The translations under genes were made by a program, and so were the position numbers. From contig OZ026603.1 of the NCBI GenBank assembly GCA_964020085.1, forward strand, positions 26,910,552-26,974,551: 64,000 bases of DNA, read 5' to 3'. Of this stretch, positions 13,701 through 21,800 are shown in pieces; the stretch's first letter is position 1; every line of letters starts with the position of its first letter. The notes below the pieces were generated by a model that saw only the letters and a list, made by a program, of their open reading frames with translations, made no database searches and had not been told where the DNA came from. This DNA comes from Micromussa lordhowensis. Taxonomy: Eukaryota > Cnidaria > Anthozoa > Scleractinia > Lobophylliidae.

Positions 13701-16700
13701 TACGAGTACACACTAGGGGACTGGTCCCCAAAGCAAGTCCCTGCGACCAGTCCCTGCAACTAGTCCCCTAGTGTGTGGCGGCCTTAAGACATGACATACT
13801 TACTGCATCAATGTGCTTGATAGAAGCAATGCAAATTAGACACACACTAGATCCAGGTTTACAGGAATCGATTAAATACTGTGCAGTTTTTTTTAGGCTT
13901 TCTTCACTATCTGCAAACAAGATAGCAATGTCCTGATAAGTGAAGAGAAGTTAAGTACTGATCAATTAGAGTATAATACAGTTGAACCTCCACTAACAGC
14001 CACCTCGCAATTATAGACACTTTTTTTGTGTCCTGCAGATGATCCATACAGTCACTCTACAGCAATTAATTACAGGAAAGGCTCCGACCTCCGAATGCAT
14101 TACGAGCATGGTTGGCTATTTATATTTTATATTCAACTCAGGTTAGCATACTGTTCACTTTGGTTAGCCTAACTAGTCTTCGGGATAGTCTTCAGAGCGC
14201 CGGTCAACATACTCGGTTAGCTCTTAATATTTGTAATGGTAACATGATATATTTTTAAAATCACTTTCTGGCAGCCAGCTCCCTGGTGGTGTGGTGGTCA
14301 TGAGACTCGCTCATGACCCGAACAACCCGGGTTCAATTGTGGCTTTTAAAATTGTCTTTTTCTCTTTTCCTTGTTTAGAGAAAAAAACCTCTGTCAGTAT
14401 CTGCAGCCATTCTTGCAATTTACGCCATGTCATTCACTCTAACTTTAACCTTTCTAAAACCGCCAGCTCTCCACAATGGCAAGTGTGCCCCTACTGCCAA
14501 AAACCCTCTTGACATGAACTGTACTGTGCATTGGTCTGTTTCAGTTTCGTTCTGTGTTCTTGATATAATTATTTTGATCATGTACGATATATTTATTGAT
14601 ATAAATTTGGTACAATAGGCATGTTTTGAAAATAAGAATGTTCTGTTGTACCCCCAAAACAGGTAACCTCTCTGCAACGGCCACTTTCCTCTACTCCCAA
14701 GGTGACCATTGTGGAGAGATTTGACTGTAAAAGGTTATTAGGTTAAGCTGAGGGGAGGGGACGGTGCAGTGTTCAGGAATTGAAGGGTTCAGTTCACTCC
14801 TATTACACACCAGTCAAAGTAAATGCCAACCCCCCCCCCCCCCTCCACCCCGGGATATGTGGGGCTTTAGTGGGGCTTTCTCACATTATTGGTAGCTCTT
14901 CGAGTCCCCATTTGCGCATTCTGTCGCTCTTGTCCTCAGGAATATCATTCCTGCAAGGACTTCTGCGTACATTTCAGCACATGTGAACACTCAAAGTGGC
15001 GGATACAGGTCTTGACAGATATTTGTGGAATCCGTTTTATTGTTATTCAAATCAGTACATCAATTAATTTACGGCATGAATTTAAGAAGGCAAACACTTA
15101 ACTATTGAGATGTAGATGACTCCTATAGAAGTCAAACAAAATAGCTATTGTATTTGCGACCTAATGATATGCTGTGATGGGGAGAAATGCCCAATTGTAT
15201 GGTACAGTACCGCTCAAAAGTAAGTTACCACCGTCTCGCGAGACGCGTCTCATTTCTCTCGAGATTGGTCTCGAGAGAAACGAGACGAGTCTCTCGTTTC
15301 TCGCGAGTGCACTGGAAGTACCAATGCTTCACGTTCGTCGGCATTCAAAACCTGTTATTAAGACGTCAGTATCGTATCATATCGATTAGCGCAGTAGATA
15401 TGAATTTCATTCTCGTCAGCAATGCGTGTGTACCATGTGTGTATTATAAATTCTCAAGCGTATAGTATTGTCTCATACACATCGGCCAAACCATTTTTTA
15501 TTCCAGCAAGACTTGCTTAACGTTTAGTTTTTGTAAGTACATGTACGTTGAAAGATAAAATCTGAATCATTGGTGACAGTTCTCGTGTCTACAAATATGT
15601 TAAAGAAGGTTTGTTTGCAACCCTAAACGTGATTCAAATAGTTGATAATCAAAATGTAGTGTTCGTGAAAAAAAACATTTAGAGTTTTGTCATCCGATCT
15701 ACAAGTTGTTAAAGCCGCGATCGCGATCACTTAAGTCAACACAGCAGCGCCGCGTATGTTTTGCCGACTATCGCTCCCGATTGATCGATTTGTCGGGAAC
15801 CTCGACTGACTTTTTATCCGAAGTGAACATGCGAAACGATGCTAAGTGATCTGTCGAATAACTTATATTCAAAATTGTCAACATACGCTTTGGACAGGAA
15901 GCCTGGATTATCTTTTTATTCAAAGGTTGCGAACACGCGAAACCACGCTTTGATAAATCACTTCACTTCACATTTGCCATGCTGCCACCGAATAACTAAT
16001 TTATTTAAACTTGTGAACGCTCGCTTTGCAAATGAAATCTTGAATAACCTTTTATTCATACTTGTGTATGCTTGAGAACACACGCTTTATGAACATGCGG
16101 AATCTTGACTACCTTTTTTTCCGTGATATTTGTGAGCACAAGCTTTCTCCACATCAAACCTTCCCGACTAACATTTTATTCAAACTTGTGAACATGCGAC
16201 GCCATGCTTTGGTCATGAAACCTCGATTAATATTTTATTCAAACTTTTGAATATGCGAAACCATGCTTTGATCAGGAAACCTCCACTAACTTTTTATTCA
16301 CACTTGCGAACATAAACCACGCTTTGATCATGAAACTTTGACTTACTTTTCATTCATACTTGTGTAAACACGCGACACCACGCTTTCATGAAACCTTGAA
16401 TAACTTTTTATTCCAACTTTAAAAAAACTTAAGGATTCACAGTTTACAGCCAAGCGTTTCATTTTGGTACTCTAATGAAAAATTGCCACAAGTTGCAAGG
16501 GATGTTTTTGCCGCGACGCTTCCCAAAACAAACTTCAATATTTGCATATCATAAATCGACTGTGCTAGACAGAACTTTCCCTTGCAGAAACGTTGACTTA
16601 ATGTATACGTCGCATCACATAAACATTATTAGAAACTCCTATCTTCAAAGATATAGTATTTAGGCGTTTGAATTAACGATGTATGCCGAATAGAATTGGA

Positions 16701-18637
16701 AATATTTTTAGTGTTTGCCTCGGCGTTTCGTAAAACAATAAAAGCTTCTTAATGTTGTCGACTGGTCGACGCTTGACGCTAGACAAAACTCGCGCTGGAA
16801 GAAAAATTTAAAACTACTTGTAATGTAAACAGCGCATCTAAGAAACTTTGATACAAAAGATATGGTATTTGAGCGTTTGAATGATCTATGTATGCCAAAT
16901 GGAACTGGAATATATTTAGTGCATGTTTGCCTCGACGTTTCGGAAACCAATGAAATGTTCATTAATGTCGCCGACTGGTCGCCTCGTACTGCCAGACAAA
17001 ACTCGCACTGGGAAAAAAAAATTAAAACTACTTGTAATGTAAACGGCACATCTCAGAAACTTTGATACAAACGCCTGCCTTCAAAGATTGAGTATTTAAG
17101 CGTGTGATTGAACGATTTATGCCAAATAGAACCGGAGATATAATTTTTTGAACAATTTCTGATGCTTTTATGACTCCCATTTATAAACAATTGACTCGCT
17201 GGCGCATGCTGAAGGCCGGAACATTTTATTCCTACACAAAATTAAATGTTTGTTTGAGTTAGCGGTTATTGCAGAGCGAGCAATCGTAGGTGGCTGAATC
17301 GTTCTGATCATTCGGAGTGAGGAAGACTCACAAAATCGACCGTTTGGCCCCGTGATTGCGTGAATTGAAACGCATAGAACTCTGCTTCTGGTTACGTTCG
17401 ATGTTCAATTTTACCTTTGTTCGAAATGAATCGAACAAACGATCGATGCATATTTTGGTCCCATCGATTTGACATCGAATCGTTTACACATAACCGGTTT
17501 CCTACGTGTAATATATGCCATACTAAACGCATCAGTGATTCTCGAGAGAAACAAGACGAGGCTCGCGAGAATCGAGAAATGTCTCGAGAGAAACGAGACT
17601 CGTCTCGCGAGAAACGAGATGAGAGGTGGTAACTTACTTTTGAGCGTTACTGTACCATACTGACTGCATTGGCCTTTCTGAAGAAACTATGCCTGCTGGG
17701 TCTTGGTCTTGCAAAGAATGTGATCATTAGGTATTGCTATCTATTAAACGACAACTTTTCTGAATCAGTGGCGGATCTAGGGGAGGGGCACGGGGGCCCA
17801 CCCCCCCCCCCCTTATTTTGGGTAAAAAAAGAAGAAATGACTGAAGAGAAAATGGCCGCCATGGCAAGTAAATCAAGACCGGGCCCCCCCTTATCTCAAG
17901 GTCTGGCCACTGTGAATGTTGAGCCACATATAACTTATGAAATGTTATGACTAAATTGTCCTTAAAATAAACTGGTATTGTTAAAATTTAATTCTGCTGC
18001 CTTGTGAATTTTTCAATCACAAATTCATCAGGAACATCATCAGTTGCCCCAGGGGGTGGGGCATTTTCTTCTATTTTCTGCAAAATATTTCTCCACATGG
18101 TGAGGCATTTGTCGCTTTTGGCATTTGTCGCTATTGAAACCAATCCTCACCTATGCCCCAGGGTCGGGGGGGGGGGGGGGTCAGGGTTTACTTTCACTGG
18201 TGCATTAGCAAAACTAGCTAAGCCCAGCAGTACAGTGTTTTCTCGACTAAACAGTAACTTGATCCGTTAAAACACCCATTCACCCTTCAAAATTAATTAA
18301 TAATACCTTGTGAGGTATTTCTGTAGTTCTTCAACGTGTTGTTCAATATTTCACTGTCATCAATTTCTTCGTCCTCTGAAGAGTCCTCAAATTCGTCGTC
18401 CACTCTTTCCAAGTATCTTTTCGCAGACTCCTTTATTTCATTTGCCTTTTCTTGTCTCTCCTTGGAAGCTTCAGGCGCCTTGGGTGAATTTGCACCGCCA
18501 TTTTCAGCTTTTCTGGGATTTCCCCATTTCGCGGATCCGCGGCCACCAGATTGTCCTACCGCCGGCTTTGTGCCTTTTTCGTCATTTCCACGGCCTCTAC
18601 CTCGACCTTTTCCAAGAAATAACGGCCTTTTGTCCAT
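607..18637 (-). CDS. NFXL1: NFXL1-like NF-X1-type zinc-finger protein (3' end off the window)
   Basis: Exons read on the minus strand: 18307-18637, 13804-13910, 12305-12435, 10900-10969, 10520-10628, 9864-10025, 9263-9363, 8362-8476, 6966-7213, 6079-6169, 2111-2231, 1474-1507, 786-911, 607-704; phases join without a break, about 614 residues. The first exon starts [17 protein letters not shown] and is basic, then acidic ([11 protein letters not shown]). Exons 2-4 encode a RING-like domain ([30 protein letters not shown]). Repeated NF-X1 fingers follow, such as [15 protein letters not shown] and [13 protein letters not shown]. The order matches vertebrate NFXL1, which is about 900 residues, so roughly the last third lies left of base 607. 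Family members are cysteine-rich proteins proposed to act in transcription or ubiquitin ligation; the exact role here is inference. The start shares a 239-bp promoter region with the PUB gene. An assembly gap lies in one intron. Confidence 0.9.
1735..1985. repeat. Dispersed palindromic repeat, family A copy 1
   Basis: The core holds the inverted pair GTTGGATATAAGATGAT / ATCTCATATCCAGCGCG around a CCAACTCGGC...CCTCGTTGG stem. AATTATTCCACTCGCCCTTG lies on the left and GTGGAATAATTGTT on the right. Other copies lie near 7485-7775 (reverse orientation) and 62230-62455. It is intronic in NFXL1. Confidence 0.75.
2372..2550. mobile_element. CAGTG-ended MITE with 6-bp target duplication
   Basis: Terminal inverted repeats CAGTGCTTTCAATA (2372-2385) and TATTGAAAGCACTG (2537-2550) are flanked by identical GCAAAG at 2366-2371 and 2551-2556. 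The element is 179 bp with no ORF. CAGTG-type ends suggest the hAT superfamily; a 6-bp duplication is not the usual 8 bp. Confidence 0.85.
2749..3191 (+). mobile_element. Possible solo LTR
   Basis: A block of about 443 bp begins TGTTAAG and ends GGAACA. It carries CG-rich promoter-like sequence, the 19-bp tandem repeat at 2923-2979, and an AATAAA (CAATAAATACG) shortly before the end, as expected of an LTR. The flanking 5-mers (GTATT, ATATA) do not match, so a target duplication is not shown. It abuts the 2.8-kb element that follows. Confidence 0.35.
2923..2979 (+). repeat. Three tandem copies of a 19-bp unit
   Basis: CAGTTATTGCTAACCAGTT occurs three times head to tail, starting at 2923, 2942 and 2961. 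Such a direct array inside a possible LTR could be a promoter element, but nothing else shows that. Confidence 0.9.
3197..5971. mobile_element. 2.8-kb non-autonomous DNA transposon with subterminal TTCACG arrays
   Basis: The ends TGTGACCCTTCACGCG and its exact complement, extended by AAAAGGGGGCTTA, are flanked by TA (3195-3196 and 5972-5973). About 240 bp inside each end is packed with TTTCACG / CGTGAAA half-sites, many paired as TTCACGCCGTGAAA-like palindromes, more than 20 in all. The AT-rich middle has no transposase-sized ORF and contains another element (4076-4659). The TA flank would fit Tc1/mariner-type or a related insertion; the superfamily is not proven. It sits in an NFXL1 intron. 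Confidence 0.75.
4076..4659. mobile_element. Nested element with TAGATCGTTTTCAC ends
   Basis: TAGATCGTTTTCAC (4076-4089) and its complement GTGAAAACGATCTA (4646-4659) bound a 0.58-kb block without an ORF. TA dinucleotides form the outermost bases. A diverged related sequence is at 30940-31345. It lies inside the 3197-5971 element. Confidence 0.6.
6501..6700. other. Assembly gap (run of N)
   Basis: Exactly 200 N lie in the NFXL1 intron between exons 6966-7213 and 6079-6169. The round length suggests a placeholder rather than a measured size. The two flanking exons join in phase and match consecutive NFXL1 segments, so no coding exon need be missing. Confidence 0.98.
7345..7450 (+). repeat. 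tRNA-like SINE fragment
   Basis: GGCCTAATGGCTAGCG resembles a pol III A box and GGGGTTTGAACAC a B box at the expected distance. No tRNA cloverleaf can be folded, so this reads as a SINE head, not a tRNA gene. Confidence 0.45.
7485..7775. repeat. Dispersed palindromic repeat, family A copy 2 (inverted)
   Basis: It carries AACAATTATTCC, GTTGGATATGAGATGAT, the stem GCCAACGAGGCGCGAAGCGCC, CATATCCAACAAGCGCG and GGAATAATTGTT. It runs on into CCAATGAAAACTCTCGAA and TTATCCAATGATCCAG, which match the complement of 1715-1755. It is therefore a reverse-orientation copy of the 1735-1985 repeat, intronic in NFXL1. Confidence 0.75.
8015..8032 (+). repeat. Poly-G tract, 18 bases
   Basis: Eighteen consecutive G in an NFXL1 intron. 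Similar homopolymers occur near 14830 (C), 17808 (C), 18169 (G), 25748 (G), 25976 (C) and 59316 (C); lengths in the assembly may be unreliable. Confidence 0.9.
8517..8757. mobile_element. MITE family B copy 1 (GGGYYGGGTTGTTC ends)
   Basis: The left end GGGCTGGGTTGTTCGAAAGC pairs with the right end GCTTTGAACAACCCGGCCC. CCGGTTAACGCTAACCCAGG lies inside the left end and CCTAGGTTAGCTTAATCGGG inside the right. Nearly identical sequence is at 41045-41289, a diverged copy at 43988-44150, and an inverted partial copy at 24670-24895. Confidence 0.85.
9790..9851. repeat. Short near-perfect hairpin
   Basis: TAGGTTGATG...CTCAATGAT, a 3-base loop, then ATCATTGAG...CATCAACCTA. The arms are about 28 bases with few mismatches. 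It ends 12 bases from the NFXL1 exon at 9864-10025, at its splice-donor side. Confidence 0.8.
11697..12124. mobile_element. Foldback element with long arms
   Basis: AGCCTGTTCCAGGCT at the left is complementary to AGCCTGGAACAGGCT at the right. The arms run about 165 bases (through GGTATAGCAGGAGCTGCTAT) with few differences and a unique centre of about 90 bp. It is intronic in NFXL1 and has no transposase. Confidence 0.85.
13127..13783. mobile_element. MITE with CACACTAGGGGACTAGT ends
   Basis: The left end (CACAAACTAGGGGACTAGTC) and right end (GACTAGT...CCCTAGTGTGTGG) are complementary. The interior is made largely of repeated GGGACTAGTCGCAGGGAC-like words in both orientations. It ends about 20 bp from the NFXL1 exon 13804-13910. 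Confidence 0.75.
14280..14350 (+). repeat. tRNA-like SINE fragment
   Basis: TGGTGGTGTGGTGGTCATGA (A-box-like) is followed by CCCGGGTTCAATTG (B-box-like) about 40 bases on. The downstream stem is not complementary to the start, so it is not scored as a tRNA gene. Confidence 0.45.
15825..16420 (+). repeat. Degenerate tandem repeat, unit about 70 bp
   Basis: About eight diverged units each carry variants of GAACATGCGAAACCACGC, TTTGATCATGAAACC, and TAACTTTTTATTCAAACTTG. The repeats are long and imperfect with no constant spacer, so this is satellite-like, not CRISPR. Confidence 0.8.
16640..17130 (+). repeat. Tandem repeat, unit about 215 bp, 2.3 copies
   Basis: Each unit runs from CTTCAAAGATATAGTATTT through TGCCTCGGCGTTTCG, GTCGACTGGTCG, AGACAAAACTCGC and AACTACTTGTAATGTAAAC to CAGAAACTTTGATAC. 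The second copy begins near 16850 and a partial third near 17075. Confidence 0.8.
17766..17912. mobile_element. CAGTGG-ended MITE, family C copy 1, 5-bp target duplication
   Basis: It starts CAGTGGCGGATCTAGGGG and ends CTCAAGGTCTGGCCACTG. It is flanked by TGAAT on both sides (17761-17765 and 17913-17917). The 147-bp interior (AGAAGAAATGACTGAA, AATGGCCGCCATGGCAAGTA) matches 59202-59360. Confidence 0.9.
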
Positions 18638-18876
18638 TTCCGTTTCTAATGTAAGAGTTTAAGGAGGCATTTTTGCATGTTAAGGGATCAAAGCGAAAAA
18701 TAACGACAAATTGGTCACAGATAAATATTGCACACGAGGACACACGAGGACAACTCGTTTTTTCACTGAAAATCGGATGCGAGCCTGCAAAACTCCAGCG
18801 GACTGCCGCTGTCGCAAATTTCTACATCATGTAAAACTCGCACAGGATGAGAAAATTCGCTGATTCACAGATAAAC
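18638..18876. promoter_or_regulatory. Putative bidirectional promoter NFXL1 / PUB gene
   Basis: The 239 bp between the two divergent start codons contain no repeat and no other ORF. Both 5' UTRs and both promoters must start here or use distant non-coding exons. No TATA box is evident in either direction. Confidence 0.6.
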
Positions 18877-21800
18877 ATGGCAGCAAGTTCTGTAAGGAAT
18901 AGTTTCGTTTTCCATTTCTTTGTCGTAGCCGTGTATATTATGTGGTTTGGGAATGTGGTGTGTTTATTGTTAGCCTTGGATTACAGGGTAGCAAGCTGGG
19001 TGAAGGAGAGAGAGAACATGCATTGATTTCATCTCTACAGTCCCTTTGTAAGGAACATGACCGCGAAACAGCGAGACAGGCAATCGAAACGCTACTGACA
19101 CTTGCAAAGTAAAGTAATTTTAGCGCTTATTCAGTTAGGGAGGGTGTCTATATATACGTATGGTGCTTGTAGTTTGTTTCTTAGCTTTTCTTGTAGTTTA
19201 GTTCTGGTTTTGTTATAAACAATGGGCTTGCTTGTTTACATTGAGTCTTAAAGGGGTTGTGTTGGGGGCGGGGCGGGTCTGGATTCAACTTTGTTTGAAG
19301 ATATATGTAGAGTTTGATGAATGCTATAGCTATAGACCTGTAAATCATAACATTAGGTGGTGCTATAGCAGTTCCTCAATTTGAAATTTCATTGCTCCTT
19401 GTGTGTGAGGCAAAACAATGTTTATTATCTGGTTGCTGCTTGCTCAACGGATAGATAACGTTTATCCACCATTTGGGTCAAGATAATTTACTGTCCTTGC
19501 TCTAACCCACATTGGTTATGTTAAAATTCTGCTGTGGATAATATAGTAAAATACACCCTTAAAAAAAACATCTCCAGCCTATTTAGGCTACAAAATGTCA
19601 AAGTTTCCAGGTTGTGTACCCCACTGAATCTCTTTTGAAGGTTTACTAACTAAAGATATGATGCTAACCTGACATGAAAACAAAAAACAGCAAGAACTCC
19701 CCTTCTCTTCCAATTTTTCCTGTTTTTCTTATGCTTTCTTCCCATCTTCCCTTTGTAAAGTCTCTGAAAGTCATTTGATATATTTGCCCACCTTTCATTT
19801 CACTTAGTCTCCCTGTATGTTATTCTCTTACTTAGCAACATTATAAAGTCGCCTGATGAAAAGTATCGCAGGGTCAAGACACAAAACAAATCTTTTTCGT
19901 CCAAAGTTTGGTGTTTACCGGAGGCCCAGCAGTTTCTTCATCACTGGGGATGGATTGAGGTATGCTGCAGACAATGTGTGTTTTTAGTCACAGGTAGCCC
20001 AAGCTGGTTGAATCAGGCACCAGGGTTCAAAGCTACTTTCTATACTACTGTAAACGCAAGGCAAGTTAAGGTTATTTTGCCCTTCTTTGGATTGCCTTCT
20101 GTGTCCTGTAAAAAAGTGGCGATCATGATGTCATATGATAAATCCTCTATTGACAAATCTTGTTAAGTCTACACGTACGTGGTTAGACATTGGCTTAATT
20201 CGTACTATATATTTGGTGTTAATGTCAGTAACACTTGGCCCAGAAACACAGACAAAAAATAACTTGATCACATGCTTGTTCAATAACCCATACATGATAT
20301 ACGTGATATATTACCGGCCATTCCCAGCTCATTTTAGAAATGCAGGCACTTATCTTTTCACAGGAAATCCTTAGTTATTGGTGAAATCATATTTTTGAAA
20401 ATGTTTCTTTGTGTCAATATTTTCATGTTCAGAAAAGGTTATAAGCATTTAAAATTACAGTGAAACCTGCATTGAGTGGACACCATTCGGACACTCACTA
20501 GTGTCCGCTTAATACAGGGTGTCTGCTTTAAACAGGTTCTAACAAATTGTGCAATAATGGTTAATTATAAACTCTTTTGTAACATAGTGTAAGTTAGATC
20601 AAAGACTGCTCATAGCACAATGTCCAGTCATTCAATGCATCAATCTTGAATGATCTACTTAGCTTTAAAACAACATCGCTGAACAATGTTAAAGGAGTCT
20701 GAGCTGAGCTTTTAGAAGTAAAAAGCCCTTGAAATGTCTACTTATTGCAGGTTTTGTGCAACAAAATGTCTTAATATTGGTGTCCACATCCATTAAACAG
20801 AGATGTCTGCTGAATGCAGGTTTATTCTACAGTAAATGTGGGAAGGAAATTTAGGGACTCAAGCTGATGTTCGCTTTATAGATGGTGTCCGCTTAATATG
20901 GGGTATGCTTAATACAGGTTTCACTGTAAGCATGTTCACATTTAGGCTTTAAATGTTTCAGAATTCTCAATTGTTTTCAGAATGTAAAAAATTGTCTTTT
21001 GTGTCTACAGGTTGAAGAATGTGTTGTTCTTCCATCGGATGAGGATATCCAGCTGGTCAAACAAATATTATTAAAGAAATTAAAGTGAGTAGATTATTAA
21101 TATTAGGCATGAAAATATGGTAATTCTGGTAAGAGTCCCTTCCCAGTTTCTCTTCAAAGTCATGCAGGCCTGTACAATGATTGTGTGATGTCAAGGATTG
21201 CCACCAAGTCTCTTTATGATCTTAAAATTTACTATCTTAAGCAACAACAACAAAACTTAAATTGCTGGCAAGTGAAGCACTCTGACTGAACAAGTCCGAA
21301 AGCTTCCTGCTATAGAAATGAAAAGATGTCACATCATGAAAGGGTTTACCAAAGGGTTAAGGTATCATGGTAGGTGGATTGACAGTGTTTGGAAATCGCA
21401 CCCTTACACTGGCGCTTTCAAAGAAAACCCCATCAACCTATATACATTTTCTGAAAGCTAAATAGTTATAGGATACAATCATATCTTTAAAATTTGTAAA
21501 AAGACAATGACAAAGTGATATTAAAAGAAATCCACAGAAACACTGCTTTGCTTAAATTGGTTCGCTTCCGCGCATGAATTATCAGATTGGCGAGATTTAC
21601 ATCGGAAATGTTTTCTCACACATCACCCTCAAAAAGGGTGTCTGCGATTTTCCAGATGTGGTTTGGGTTTTTTTTACAACCTCCTAAAGTTTGATATTGT
21701 CAATGCGGACGTTCCTTTCTGCAAGAGAGGCCATAACATGGAAACGGAAGCGAAATTTAACAAAGCCCGACACCCTTTTTTGAACAAATTATCCTAGAAC

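Larger units (their letters stand above)
15200..17657. mobile_element. 2.5-kb non-autonomous DNA transposon with CTCGCGAGA subterminal palindromes
   Basis: The ends TGGTACAGTACCGCTCAAAA and, at the right, the complement of TGGTACAGTAACGCTCAAAA continue as GTAAGTTACCACC on both sides. TA flanks both ends (15198-15199, 17658-17659). Just inside each end is a cluster of nested palindromes (TCTCGCGAGA, TCTCGAGA, TCTCGTTTCTCGCGAG). The middle holds two kinds of degenerate tandem repeat (15825-16420, 16640-17130). No transposase ORF is seen. The layout parallels 3197-5971. It lies in NFXL1 intron 1. Confidence 0.8.

Noticed and set aside
15825..16420. Repeat array considered as a CRISPR-like array
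   Set aside because: Eukaryotic context, unit about 70 bp, strongly diverged copies and no distinct unique spacers.
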